Assembly: GCF_900607225.1 (NCBI RefSeq)
Contig: NZ_LR027842.1
Span: 3,203,982 to 3,267,981 of the forward strand
Source of the DNA: [Pseudopropionibacterium] massiliense
GTDB taxonomy: Bacteria > Actinomycetota > Actinomycetes > Propionibacteriales > Propionibacteriaceae
Length of the DNA stretch: 64,000 nucleotides
Reading direction: 5' to 3'
Part shown: in pieces, positions 24,526-33,437 of the stretch
How positions within the stretch are numbered: the first letter of the stretch is position 1
How the letters are laid out: each line of letters begins with the position of its first letter
Notes under the pieces: generated by a model
Database searches by the model: none
Seen by the model: only the letters and a program-made list of their open reading frames with translations
Told to the model about the DNA's origin: nothing
Position numbers and translations under genes: made by a program

Positions 24526-26877
24526 TCAGCCGACGGGGGCAGGGGAGTCGTGCCAGACCACCACGGACCACGGCTGCACCTGGGCCACACCGTCGAGGAT
24601 CATGCCCTCACCCTCCGGCCAGGAGTTGTCGGCGGGCTCTGCCCAGACTCCCGTGTCGATCAACCGACGCCACACCCTGCCCTCGGCAGGTATCGGCGCA
24701 TTGAACTTGACCTGGGCGTCGGCCATGTTGATCATCATGAGGAAGTTGTCGCCGGGAGAGTTGATGTAGACGCTGAGCGCCCTGTCCCCGTCCTGCGGAT
24801 GCCCTTCCAGCGACGGGGTGTGGAACAGGTAGGAGACATCCCTGTCATCGGGAACCATGTCCCCGTAATGGGGTTGTTGCAACGATTCGTGGCGCTGCCG
24901 CAGGTTCGCCAGGAACCTGGTGAACCGGAACAGCCCGTTGACGTCCGATTCCGTCTCGAAGGTGCCGAGGTTGTCATGGTATGTCGCATCCGTCACACCG
25001 GGGGCGACCGCAACCTGCTGCGGGGCGTTGGTGGGGATCATGGCGTAGTTGTTCCACATCGCCACCGAGTCGATCTCCCACGGGTTGTTGTTGCCGTTCT
25101 GGGTGCGGCCGAACTCGTCGCCCGCGACGAACATCGGCACCCCGCGTGAGAAGTACAGGATGGTCAGGAAGTTGCGGATTCGCTGCCGCCGCAGCTCCCG
25201 CGACCCCCCGGAGTCCCACGACAGGTTGTTGTCCGAGCCGCCGTCGGAAGGACCGAACGGGTAGGGCTGAGCGTTGTTCTTCTCCTGGTAGCTGACCAGG
25301 TCGGCCATGTTGAAGCCGTCGTGGGCGTCGATGAAGTTGATGGTCTTCTGGGGCCCACCGTTGTCGGCGAAGTGTTCGTGGTCACCGTTGACGACGTCCA
25401 GGAACTCGGCGGTGTTGCCGTCACCCTTCGCGAAACGACGCACCGCGTCACGGTAGCGGCCGTTCCACTCGGCCCAGCCGCGCGGGAAGTTGCCGACCTC
25501 GTACCCCCACAGGTCCCACGCCTCCGCGATGACCTCGATGTGCTGCTCCTCGGCGAACTCGGCGATGGCGGTCAGCAGCGGGTGGTCGGTGTAGAAGCGC
25601 TTCTGGTTGTCCCAGTCCTCCCGGGCGGCGTCGTTGGGTTTGCGACCGAGCACCGTCGCCAGGTCGAAACGGAATCCGTCCACCCCCATCTCGACGGTCC
25701 AGTGTTCGAGCGAGTCGAGCACCAGCTGCTGTGCGACGGGGGAGGAGTAGTTGAGCTGGTTGGATGTGCCCGTGGCGCCGTCGACCAGCGCGTGCGACGC
25801 CGTCATCACGTAGTACTCGGCGGCTGCGAATCCTCCGAGGGAGGTGAATCCGACGGTGTTCGGGTCGCCGCCCCAGTTGCCACCCTCCGCGGTGTGGTTG
25901 TAGACGACGTCGAGGTAGACCTCCAGCCCGGCCTCGTGGAAGGCGGCCACCATCTGCTGGAACTCGCGCGTCGGCCCACCCAAGGACTTGTCGTGGGCGT
26001 ACTTGCGGTTGGGGGCGAAGAAAGCCAGCGTCATGTAGCCCCACGAGTTCGTGTGGCCCTCACGCGAGGACTCGGACTGGTTGGTCTCGTGGATGGGCAG
26101 CAGCTCCAGGGTGGTGATACCGAGGGCCTTCAGGTAGGGCGCCATCATCCCAACCCCCCGGTAGGTTCCCAGGTACTCCCCGGGGATGTTCACCACGTCC
26201 TCGAAACCCGGCTCCCTGCTGAGCAGCGTGCCGAGTCTGACGATCGAGGGGTGCCCGACGATCTGTGAGACCGACGCCTCGTAGATGGCGGCCTTCTCGC
26301 CCGGCAGCCTCGGTTTGGTGAACACCGGGCTGGTGGGTCGCAGGATCACCCCCTTGGGGGCGATGTGGGCGGTGTCGGCCTCGCGGCGGGGCGCGCCCCG
26401 GTAGTCGTCGGGACCGGTGCCGAAGGCGCCGCCGTCGAGGCCGGTCTCCAGGATCGCATCGGAATAGACGGTGTGGGTGATCTCCCGGGCGTAGGGGTCG
26501 AACATCACCTTGTTGGGGTTGAAACGGTTGCCGTGCTCGTCGATGTCAGCGACGAAACCAACGGAGCTGCCGGGCTTCCATGCGGGATCCCAGGGCCAGT
26601 TCGCACCCCAGACGCGGAACCCGTAGAGATCGTATTCGGAGACGCCACGCACGTGGGCCCGCCACACCCCGTCGGGGCCCTCCGACATCACGAAGGAGGC
26701 CGCGGCGTCGACCCCCAGGGCCCGGGGGAAGAAATCAAGCTGAACCCGGCTGGCGTCAGGGGCGTAGACCGCGAAGGTCGCACCATCGTCGGTGAGGTGC
26801 GCACCGAGCGGCCACTCGGCGTGCCCCCAGTTCTCGGGCTGCACGGGAGCCATACAGGAAACGTCCATGTGGGACAT
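24526..26877 (-). CDS. glgX: Glycogen debranching enzyme GlgX-type
   Basis: The product is about 783 aa from ATG 26877; downstream in-frame ATGs at 26868 and 26853 are alternatives. An N-terminal CBM48-like domain (GATFAVYAPDASRVQLDFF) precedes a GH13 barrel with DVVYNHTAEGG, the nucleophile in MGVDGFRFDLATV, the acid in EVIAEAWDLWGYEVGNFPRG and FIDAHDGF. GlgX/TreX enzymes cut alpha-1,6 branches of glycogen, giving maltodextrins. These feed TreY/TreZ, encoded at 47.8-52.3 kb, for trehalose synthesis. Confidence 0.88.
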   Translation of the reverse strand: MSHMDVSCMAPVQPENWGHAEWPLGAHLTDDGATFAVYAPDASRVQLDFFPRALGVDAAASFVMSEGPDGVWRAHVRGVSEYDLYGFRVWGANWPWDPAWKPGSSVGFVADIDEHGNRFNPNKVMFDPYAREITHTVYSDAILETGLDGGAFGTGPDDYRGAPRREADTAHIAPKGVILRPTSPVFTKPRLPGEKAAIYEASVSQIVGHPSIVRLGTLLSREPGFEDVVNIPGEYLGTYRGVGMMAPYLKALGITTLELLPIHETNQSESSREGHTNSWGYMTLAFFAPNRKYAHDKSLGGPTREFQQMVAAFHEAGLEVYLDVVYNHTAEGGNWGGDPNTVGFTSLGGFAAAEYYVMTASHALVDGATGTSNQLNYSSPVAQQLVLDSLEHWTVEMGVDGFRFDLATVLGRKPNDAAREDWDNQKRFYTDHPLLTAIAEFAEEQHIEVIAEAWDLWGYEVGNFPRGWAEWNGRYRDAVRRFAKGDGNTAEFLDVVNGDHEHFADNGGPQKTINFIDAHDGFNMADLVSYQEKNNAQPYPFGPSDGGSDNNLSWDSGGSRELRRQRIRNFLTILYFSRGVPMFVAGDEFGRTQNGNNNPWEIDSVAMWNNYAMIPTNAPQQVAVAPGVTDATYHDNLGTFETESDVNGLFRFTRFLANLRQRHESLQQPHYGDMVPDDRDVSYLFHTPSLEGHPQDGDRALSVYINSPGDNFLMMINMADAQVKFNAPIPAEGRVWRRLIDTGVWAEPADNSWPEGEGMILDGVAQVQPWSVVVWHDSPAPVG

Positions 26878-27046
26878 CATGACACGGGCACCGGCGGAAT
26901 CACGTGGTCGAGCCGGGCCTCTCGCGGATCGAACCGGCCTTGCCCGGATCCGGGACCACGAAGACTGCACCGCGGGGATTCCACACTTTCAGGCCGCCAC
27001 GAGGCCGGTACGGCTAGAATTGATGGGCAACTCGGAAAGGCCCACG

Positions 27047-27748
27047 ATGAATCATCCGGACTCTCCCAACCCCGCCCCCTCGGATCCCGGCGCCACCGCC
27101 ATGCCATCATTCCGGCCTCCCGGTCCGCCACCGCAGCCATACGCCGGATCGCCGCAGAATCCCTACGCGCAACAGCCCGGCCATTCCGCGCCCCACGAAC
27201 AGACACCGCCCCTGTACGGGTACCAGACACCCTACGGGCAGGTGCCGCCACCGTATGGGGTGGTTCCACCGATGGGCGGTCCGAGACGACCCGTCACCGC
27301 GACCGCCGCGGCCATCCTCGGAATCATCAGCGGCTCGCTGGGGATCTTCATCGTGGCGGGGGCCTTGAACGTTGCCATCAGCAACTGGTCAAGAAGTTCG
27401 TCGGATCCCGTGGCCAGCGCCACGTCGCTGTTCCTGTCCCTGACGACCATCGCCATCGTCACCGGTCTCCTCGTCTGCGGGATCCGCTTCCTGGGCGGCA
27501 AGGGATACAAGCTCTTGCTGTCCTCGGTTGTCGCGCAGGCCGTGATGACGACATTCTTGACCGCGATGATGCTGTACGGCGCACAGTTCATCGCCGACAT
27601 GAATTCCACCAGTTCCAACAGATCGGCGGCGGCCGGATTGGTGGTGCTCGCCGTCTTCTACGGACTGGTTGGCCTGGGATTGTCCATCAGCAACGTCATC
27701 CTGCTGCTCAGACCCGCGACGAGACTGTGGGTGAAGCAGGTTTCCTGA
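27047..27748 (+). CDS. Pro-rich membrane protein, tandem family member 1
   Basis: The product is 233 aa. Residues 1-83 are Pro/Tyr/Gln-rich, with PYAQQPG and YGYQTPYGQVPPPYG. Then come four TM segments: TAAAILGIISGSLGIFIV, the LFLSLTTIAIVTGLLVCG stretch, SSVVAQAVMTTFLTAMML and LVVLAVFYGLVGLGL. It ends LRPATRLWVKQVS. The GGAAAGGCCCACG leader is shared with the next gene. TAGAAT at 27015-27020 may be the -10 box. This is the first of four related genes in a row, with no known function; a DUF4190-like envelope role is possible. Confidence 0.78.
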   Translation: MNHPDSPNPAPSDPGATAMPSFRPPGPPPQPYAGSPQNPYAQQPGHSAPHEQTPPLYGYQTPYGQVPPPYGVVPPMGGPRRPVTATAAAILGIISGSLGIFIVAGALNVAISNWSRSSSDPVASATSLFLSLTTIAIVTGLLVCGIRFLGGKGYKLLLSSVVAQAVMTTFLTAMMLYGAQFIADMNSTSSNRSAAAGLVVLAVFYGLVGLGLSISNVILLLRPATRLWVKQVS

Positions 27749-27887
27749 CCCCGGCCCGGCCCACATCACATCAAAGGGGCAGGACACCTTGGCGCCGGGC
27801 ATGGGGACGTACGTCGGATTGAGGACACATCCCCTGAATTAAGTACAGTCTCGTACCAGTAATGGACCCGCACAGAAAGGCCCACGA

Positions 27888-28433
27888 ATGAGCCAACCCG
27901 GAGCACCCTACGGATCACCAAACGGAACACCCCCGCCCCAGGGATACGGCCCGCCCGGCGGCTTCCAACAGCGCCCGAAGGGGGCGAAGGCCGCGGCCAC
28001 GCTGGGCATCGTCAGCGGGTCGCTGGGCATAGCATCCGCGGTGTTGACCATTGCCTTGAACAGGGCCTTCCAGAGCGAACTCGACAAGCTGCAGGACAGG
28101 GCCAGGGCGGATCTGCTCGCCCAGGCGATGAATCTCGTGAACATGACCTACGTCCTGGCCGTGGCCATGATCGTCGTCGGGGCCCTCCTCCTGGTGAGCG
28201 GCATCCAGTTCCGCAGCAGCAAGGGATACACGCTCCTGACCGCCGGCGCCATCGCGCAGATCGTGATCGTGGTGGCGGACCTGCTCCTCGCGCTGAGCGC
28301 TTCGGGATTGCTCAACACCCCACCCAATGCCGGAACGTTCCTACGTGTGGCGGCCGGGTTGGGCCTGGCGATCGCCACCCTCACAAACCTGTCCAAATCG
28401 GAGACGAAGCGGTGGAAGGACTCCGTGTCCTGA
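27888..28433 (+). CDS. Pro-rich membrane protein, tandem family member 2
   Basis: The product is 181 aa, with a shorter Pro/Gly-rich head (NGTPPPQGYGPPGGFQQRP) and four TM segments beginning KAAATLGIVSGSLGIAS, which aligns with the member-1 core. IQFRSSKGYTLLTAGAIAQI matches IRFLGGKGYKLLLSSVVAQA of member 1. The leader GAAAGGCCCACGA before the ATG is nearly the same as in member 1. TACAGT at 27844-27849 may be its -10 box. Confidence 0.78.
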   Translation: MSQPGAPYGSPNGTPPPQGYGPPGGFQQRPKGAKAAATLGIVSGSLGIASAVLTIALNRAFQSELDKLQDRARADLLAQAMNLVNMTYVLAVAMIVVGALLLVSGIQFRSSKGYTLLTAGAIAQIVIVVADLLLALSASGLLNTPPNAGTFLRVAAGLGLAIATLTNLSKSETKRWKDSVS

Positions 28434-28816
28434 CGTCGGCACCGCTTTCCCACGGTGGCCGTCCCGGACCTGCTCCGGGGCGGCCACCAGATTTTTCAGG
28501 GAACCCGTGGGTTGTCGACGGGTTGGCCCTGCGCCCCACGAGCGATGACGGACGAGGCAAGGACGTACAGGATGCTGGTTGAGCCAGCTCGTGAGCGCCA
28601 GCGAACGGCTGCGTCGAAACCAGCGGGCGGCCGAGAAATACACTCGGACCCCGATTCCTCAGATACCCGCGGGGTGGTTTCGACTCGGACTGCTCCTTCG
28701 TCGCGCACCGGCTCAACCAACTTCGGAGAGGCCATGAATAAGCCTCGATGACGGTTGACCCCACGAATTGTTATAGTTGACGCATGGACACGGACTTATT
28801 TCGAGGGGCTCATTGA
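28434..28816. other. Intergenic region holding an inverted pair of dispersed repeats
   Basis: This 383-base gap holds one repeat copy in + orientation (about 28574-28623, GCTGGTTGAGCC to GTCGAAACCAG) and one in - orientation (about 28675-28720, GGTTTCGACTCGG to GGCTCAACC). The pair could fold into a long hairpin. No other gene is evident. Confidence 0.6.
28574..28720. repeat. Dispersed repeat copies 4 and 5, head-to-head
   Basis: The + copy carries the GTGAGCGCCAGCGAACGGCT variant that also occurs at 50.4 kb. The - copy carries the GCGACGAAGGAGCAGTCCGAG variant, so the two belong to different subtypes of the same repeat. Confidence 0.65.
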
Positions 28817-29437
28817 ATGAGCCCAGTGGACTGTCACGACCACGCCGTAACTCCGGACCCGGATTCCCCAACCAATTCATCTGTTCAACAGCTTGAGCAT
28901 CATCTCGCTCACCGCACTCCGGCAAGCCGTGACCAAGCACCCCGGTCACAGCCGCCATCCCCACACGGGACTCCTCCTCGCCCAAACAGTCAAGAACGAC
29001 CCAGAACCGCCACAACCGCGGCCATTCTCGGAATCGTCAGCGCCTCGCTGGCATTGCCACCCACCTTGGGGGCCGCCTATCTCAACTGCATATCTTCGGC
29101 ACACTTCTACGGCGACTCAGGGGCATTGCTCGGGTGGGTTCTTATTCTGATCACCCTTCCCGTCCCCATCGCTCTGCTCATCGCTGGAATCACTTTTCTC
29201 AAAGGAAGGGGCTACGCGGCGCTGCTGTCCTCCGCCGTCTGGCAGATCATACTGACAACAGTCTATGCATTGCTGTGGCTCCTGGTCTTGTTGAACTTCA
29301 TCAGAACAGTCTCCATTCTGGGCGGGTTCTTCATATTTGCCACGATCTACACGCTGACAGATCTGGGGCTGACCGTAAGCAGCCTCGTCCTGTTGCGCAA
29401 GCCCGCAACCCGGCAATGGGCGAAGCAGGTTTCCTGA
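28817..29437 (+). CDS. Pro-rich membrane protein, tandem family member 3
   Basis: The product is 206 aa. The head (about 1-62) is Ser/Pro/Gln/His-rich rather than Tyr/Gly-rich. The membrane part starts TTAAILGIVSASLALPPTL and contains ITFLKGRGYAALLSSAVWQI, aligned with members 1 and 2, and the end LLRKPATRQWAKQVS is close to that of member 1. Base composition is lower in GC than for members 1 and 2. GAGGGG precedes the ATG. Confidence 0.75.
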   Translation: MSPVDCHDHAVTPDPDSPTNSSVQQLEHHLAHRTPASRDQAPRSQPPSPHGTPPRPNSQERPRTATTAAILGIVSASLALPPTLGAAYLNCISSAHFYGDSGALLGWVLILITLPVPIALLIAGITFLKGRGYAALLSSAVWQIILTTVYALLWLLVLLNFIRTVSILGGFFIFATIYTLTDLGLTVSSLVLLRKPATRQWAKQVS

Positions 29438-29533
29438 CACCGCTCGCGAGACTCACAGCAGCCCACGGGCATGGATGACCCTGAAGAGCTGTACAATTAT
29501 GGCAATGGATTCGCCCATGAAAGGTACATTGAC

Positions 29534-30244
29534 ATGACCTTGGGGTCTCCCGATCCAAGGCAGCCGGATCCTTCTTTGACAGGATACCCGCCATACCCAC
29601 AGGCCGATCCCCTTCGCCAATACGGAAACCCCGCACCCCCATCGGCCCCTCACAACCAACATCCCAGCATGTTCCAGTGCCCGACGCCCCACGGGCAGAT
29701 GCCATTTTCACTTGCAGGAAACCAGTCCTCGCACGGCCCCACGATGCAGTCAAGAATCGCCAGAAATGCCGCCATCACCGGGATCATCAATGGGGGAGTG
29801 GCACTCCACGGCACAGGTTTCACCATAGCGCTGACCAGCTTCAACATGACGACGATGCGGATAACACCAAGCATCACCTCATTGCTCTCCATCGCGCTGG
29901 GCTCCCTCATTACCGCCGGCCTCCTCACCGGGGGGATTTTCTTCCTGCGAGGACGAGGATACAAGATACTGCTGACAACGGCCATCCGCCAGCTCATTTC
30001 CGCGCTGTGCAACATTGCAATAGCATTTACCACGGCATTTGATCGCGCAGGAACAGGATTCATAGTCGATCCCTATGACCTGTTTTACAGGGTTTTCACT
30101 GAGCCCTTTGGATCATTTGGACTCGCGCTCTCCTTCTGCATTATTGCCCACTTGTTCATGTGGCAGCGGGAAAAACAGCCCCCCCGCTCCTCCCAAACCA
30201 TGCCGACAACCATGGGGCAGCCTCACCAGTACCCATTCACCTGA
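29534..30244 (+). CDS. Pro-rich membrane protein, tandem family member 4
   Basis: The product is 236 aa from ATG 29534, chosen because GAAAGG precedes it as in the other members. The head is rich in Pro and Gln. The core NAAITGIINGGVALHG and IFFLRGRGYKILLTTAIRQL align with the other three. The C-terminus diverges: it has a longer last loop and an ending MWQREKQPPRSSQTM rather than KQVS. It is the most divergent member and the last before mshB. Confidence 0.7.
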   Translation: MTLGSPDPRQPDPSLTGYPPYPQADPLRQYGNPAPPSAPHNQHPSMFQCPTPHGQMPFSLAGNQSSHGPTMQSRIARNAAITGIINGGVALHGTGFTIALTSFNMTTMRITPSITSLLSIALGSLITAGLLTGGIFFLRGRGYKILLTTAIRQLISALCNIAIAFTTAFDRAGTGFIVDPYDLFYRVFTEPFGSFGLALSFCIIAHLFMWQREKQPPRSSQTMPTTMGQPHQYPFT

Positions 30245-30366
30245 CCGCACAACCTCCATCCGGTGGGTCTGGCCGGCGCCCTCACCCGTCCCTCCTGCTC
30301 CGCGTCCCGGGAAGCCACTTTCCGGATGCGCTTTTCCTGCATCCCCCCGGGGCTATCCTTGCCCCC

Positions 30367-31260
30367 GTGTCTGATCGCCGTTTGATGTTCGTCCACGCCC
30401 ACCCCGACGACGAGTCGTCGCAGTCGCCCGCCACCATGTCGCGTTACGTCGACGAGGGCGCCCAGGTGACGCTGGTCACCTGTACCCTGGGGGAGCTGGG
30501 CGAGATCCTGGTGCCCGAGTGGGAGCACTACACCCCGGAGGAGCTGGGCGCGCACCGCATCGACGAACTGGCGAGGGCACTCGAGATCGTCGGTATCACC
30601 GACCACGTGTGGCTGGGCGGCAAGGGCAGGTACCACGACTCCGGCATGGCCACCGACGACGAGGGCCGCGCGATCCCCCGCGACGAGCTGCCCGACGGCG
30701 CTTTCTGGGCCGCCGACCTGCTGGAGGCCTCCGACCATCTCGTCGCCCTGATCCGCGACCGCCGGCCCCAGGTGATCGCCACCTACGACCAGAACGGCAA
30801 CTACGGCCACCCCGACCACATCCAGGCGCACCGCGTCACCATGTACGCCACGCTGCTGGCGGGGGTGTCGTCGTACCGGCCGGACCTGGGTGAGCCGTGG
30901 CAGGTGAGCCGGGTGCTGTGGATCAGCCACAACCCGCAGGCGTGGATCAAGGCCGCGGAGAAGGCCCGCGAGCTGGGCATGCCCCTGCCCGAGGGCGTGG
31001 ACGAGGAGGCCATGCGCCGCCGCTTCAACATCGACCCGCGTCACATCGCGGCGGTGATCCCCTACGAGGGTCGCGCCGACCTGTGCCAGGCCGCCCTGGA
31101 GGCCCACCGCAGCCAGGTGGACCCGGAGCACCCGCTGTGGAGAATGTTCCGTTTCATGCGCACCGTCGAGGGGGCGGGCGAGGCCTACCGGCTGGCGGCG
31201 GGGGTTCCCTTCCCCGGTGACGGCCCCGCCGACGACCTGTTCGCAGGCCTCGACGTCTGA
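30367..31260 (+). CDS. mshB: Mycothiol deacetylase MshB
   Basis: The product is 297 aa, the usual MshB length (about 300). Zinc-binding motifs are HAHPDDESS (His12, Asp15) and NYGHPDH. The KGRYHDSGM segment matches the GAGRWRDSGM block of MshB, not the shorter Mca pattern. MshB removes the acetyl group from GlcNAc-inositol in mycothiol synthesis, an actinobacterial trait. GTG 30367 follows TATCCT (30354-30359) by 7 bases, consistent with a leaderless transcript. Mca-type S-conjugate amidase is the alternative. Confidence 0.85.
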   Translation: MSDRRLMFVHAHPDDESSQSPATMSRYVDEGAQVTLVTCTLGELGEILVPEWEHYTPEELGAHRIDELARALEIVGITDHVWLGGKGRYHDSGMATDDEGRAIPRDELPDGAFWAADLLEASDHLVALIRDRRPQVIATYDQNGNYGHPDHIQAHRVTMYATLLAGVSSYRPDLGEPWQVSRVLWISHNPQAWIKAAEKARELGMPLPEGVDEEAMRRRFNIDPRHIAAVIPYEGRADLCQAALEAHRSQVDPEHPLWRMFRFMRTVEGAGEAYRLAAGVPFPGDGPADDLFAGLDV

Positions 31261-31364
31261 GAGATCCCCGCTCCCCATCACCCCGCGCCACCGGATTGAA
31301 CCGGTGGCGCGGGGTTTGTTCGGCGATGAGACAAATTTGTTCTTCAACTGCTAATCTCCGCCGT

Positions 31365-31512
31365 GAAGCTGGTCCGCCGAGGACATGGGAACCCGGTGAG
31401 AATCCGGGACTGACGCGCAGCGGTGACGGTGACAAACCTGCGATGCAGGCCACTGGGGAAACCCGGGAAGGCAGCAGGCGAGGAGGATCCGGAGTCCGAA
31501 GACCGCAGCTTC
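31365..31512 (+). ncRNA. Cobalamin (AdoCbl-type) riboswitch
   Basis: The closing helix pairs GAAGCT (31365-31370) with AGCTTC (31507-31512). Inside are the conserved blocks GGGAACCCGGTGAGAATCC, ACTGACGCGCAGCGGTGAC, CCACTGGGG, CGGGAAGGC and GAGTCCGAAGACC, in the order expected of the B12 element. It precedes btuCDF and should repress uptake when cobalamin is plentiful. A GAGCC/GGCTC hairpin just after it, near the start of btuC, may be the expression platform acting on translation. Confidence 0.92.
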
Positions 31513-31563
31513 GTTCTATCGGCTGAGAGCCTCGCGAACGGGCTCGTGGACACTGGAGCTTCG

Positions 31564-32625
31564 TTGGCAAGCCTGAAAGCAGCCCGCAGGGTGCTCAAAC
31601 ACCTCACCCTGCCCATCGTCGTCGTGGTGCTGGCACTGACCGCCCTGAGCGTCGTCCACTCCGTCAACATCGGCTCCGAACCCCTCGACCAGGAGGCCAT
31701 CTGGCAGGTGATCGTCAGCAGGTTGCAGGGCGTCAACAGCGGGAACAAGGCCGTCGAAACCATCATCTGGGACCTGCGGCTCCCCCGGGCGCTGCTGGCG
31801 GTGGTCGTCGGCGCGGGGCTCGGGATCGCGGGCTGCGCGATGCAGACGCTGGTGCGCAACCCCCTCGCCGACCCCTACCTGCTCGGCGTCTCCTCAGGCG
31901 CCTCCGTCGGCGCCACCGCCGTGATCACCTTCGGCATCCTGTCCGGTTTCGGGCTGTGGTCGACGTCGATCGGGGCGCTGCTCGGGGCCCTGGGGGCGGC
32001 GCTGGCCGTCTACCTGGTGGCCATGGCACAGGGTGGCCTCACCCCGATCCGGCTGGTCCTGTCCGGGGTGGTGCTCTCCTCCGCCTTCTCGGCCATCGCC
32101 AGTTTCCTGGTGTTCAAGGGCCCCGACCCGCGCGCCGCGCAGTCGGTGCTGTACTGGCTGCTCGGCAGCGTCTCCGGCGCCCAGTGGGACCGGCTCCCGC
32201 TCGCGACCGGCGTCGTCGTGATCTGCCTGGTGCTGCTCCTGCTCGGCAGCGGCTGGCTCGACGCGCTGGCCTGGGGACCCGACGCCGCCGCGGCCCTCGG
32301 CATCCCCGTCGGCCTGCTGCGGCAGGGGCTCTTCCTGCTGCTGGCGGTGCTGGTCGGGGTGCTGGTGGCGGTTTCCGGCGGCATCGGTTTCGTCGGTCTG
32401 GTCATCCCGCACCTGTGCCGCATGGTGGTGGGTTCCCTGCACCGGCGGCTGCTACCCGTCGCCGCAGCCGTCGGCGGGTTGTTCCTGCTGTGGGTCGACG
32501 TGCTCTCCCGGGTCATCGTCGCCCCCGCCGAGGTGCCACTCGGGGTGGTCACCGGCCTGATCGGTGCACCGGTCTTCCTGATCGTCATGGGTCGACGCAA
32601 CTACGGATTCGGGGGTGGCTCGTGA
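31564..32625 (+). CDS. btuC: Cobalamin ABC importer permease
   Basis: The product is about 353 aa from TTG 31564, which has GGAG 6 bases upstream; GTG 31546 and GTG 31591 are alternatives. It is a FecCD/BtuC-family permease with about 10 TM segments. Hallmarks are WDLRLPRALLAVVVGAGLGIAGCAMQ, RNPLADPYLLGVSSGAS, and GFVGLVIPHLCRM near the ATPase-coupling helix. The riboswitch directly upstream points to cobalamin rather than iron-siderophore uptake. The stop overlaps btuD by 4 bases. Confidence 0.9.
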   Translation: MASLKAARRVLKHLTLPIVVVVLALTALSVVHSVNIGSEPLDQEAIWQVIVSRLQGVNSGNKAVETIIWDLRLPRALLAVVVGAGLGIAGCAMQTLVRNPLADPYLLGVSSGASVGATAVITFGILSGFGLWSTSIGALLGALGAALAVYLVAMAQGGLTPIRLVLSGVVLSSAFSAIASFLVFKGPDPRAAQSVLYWLLGSVSGAQWDRLPLATGVVVICLVLLLLGSGWLDALAWGPDAAAALGIPVGLLRQGLFLLLAVLVGVLVAVSGGIGFVGLVIPHLCRMVVGSLHRRLLPVAAAVGGLFLLWVDVLSRVIVAPAEVPLGVVTGLIGAPVFLIVMGRRNYGFGGGS

Positions 32626-33437
32626 CCGCGCTCAAGGCCGACAACCTCACCTGCTCGATCGGGCGGCGGGTGATCGTCTCCGGCATCGATCTCGACGTGC
32701 AGCCCGGCACCATGACGGCCCTGGTCGGGGTCAACGGTGTCGGCAAGTCCACCCTGATGCGGGTGCTCGCGGGCATCAGACCCGCGACGTCGGGTCGCGT
32801 GGAAATCGACGGCAGGGACCTCTCCCGGCTCCGCCCGAGGGAACGGGCGCGGCTGATGGCCTTCGTCGCCCAGGAGGAGGCCGCCCCCGAGGACCTCTCC
32901 CTCGCAGAGATGGTCGCCCTCGGGCGGCTGCCGCACCTGATGCCCTGGCAGGTCGGCGGCTCCGACGAGAAACGCATCGTCGCCGAGTGCCTGGAGATGG
33001 TGGGTTTGACGCACCTGGCCGACCGGCGCTGCGGGCACCTCTCCGGAGGTGAACGGCGCCGCGCCATGCTCGCCAAGGGATTGGCGCAGGGCACCGACCT
33101 GCTGCTGCTCGACGAACCCACCAACCATCTCGACGTGCACCACCAGCTGCACCTGCTGCAGACCATGCGCGCCACCGGCCGCACCATCGTCGCCTCGATC
33201 CACGACCTCGACCTGGCCATGGGCTGGTTCGACCGGATCGTGATGCTCGCCGACGGGCGGATCCACGCCGCCGGGACGCCCGGAGAAGTCATGACCGCCG
33301 TGAACCTGGAGTCCGCCTTCAAGGTGCGGGCCCGGCAGGTCCCGGCGGTCAACGACGGGGTGCAGCACCTCGTCGTCGACGGCCTCGTGCCGCTTGAACC
33401 AATCAACCCAGGAATAGAAACCGAGGAGACCCCATGA
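32622..33437 (+). CDS. btuD: Cobalamin ABC importer ATPase
   Basis: The product is 271 aa. Walker A is GVNGVGKST, signature LSGGERRRA, Walker B LLLLDEPTNHLD and the switch His lies in SIHDLDLA. Q-loop VAQEE is present. It belongs to the FecE/BtuD group. The GTG start overlaps the permease stop and the 3' end overlaps the binding-protein gene by 4 bases, so the three are translated as a coupled set. Confidence 0.92.
   Translation: MTALKADNLTCSIGRRVIVSGIDLDVQPGTMTALVGVNGVGKSTLMRVLAGIRPATSGRVEIDGRDLSRLRPRERARLMAFVAQEEAAPEDLSLAEMVALGRLPHLMPWQVGGSDEKRIVAECLEMVGLTHLADRRCGHLSGGERRRAMLAKGLAQGTDLLLLDEPTNHLDVHHQLHLLQTMRATGRTIVASIHDLDLAMGWFDRIVMLADGRIHAAGTPGEVMTAVNLESAFKVRARQVPAVNDGVQHLVVDGLVPLEPINPGIETEETP

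Noticed and set aside
30367..31260. Mycothiol S-conjugate amidase (Mca) for the LmbE-like protein
   Set aside because: The KGRYHDSGM block and the GHPDH spacing match MshB better. Mca has a shorter GFVDSGLP-type segment.
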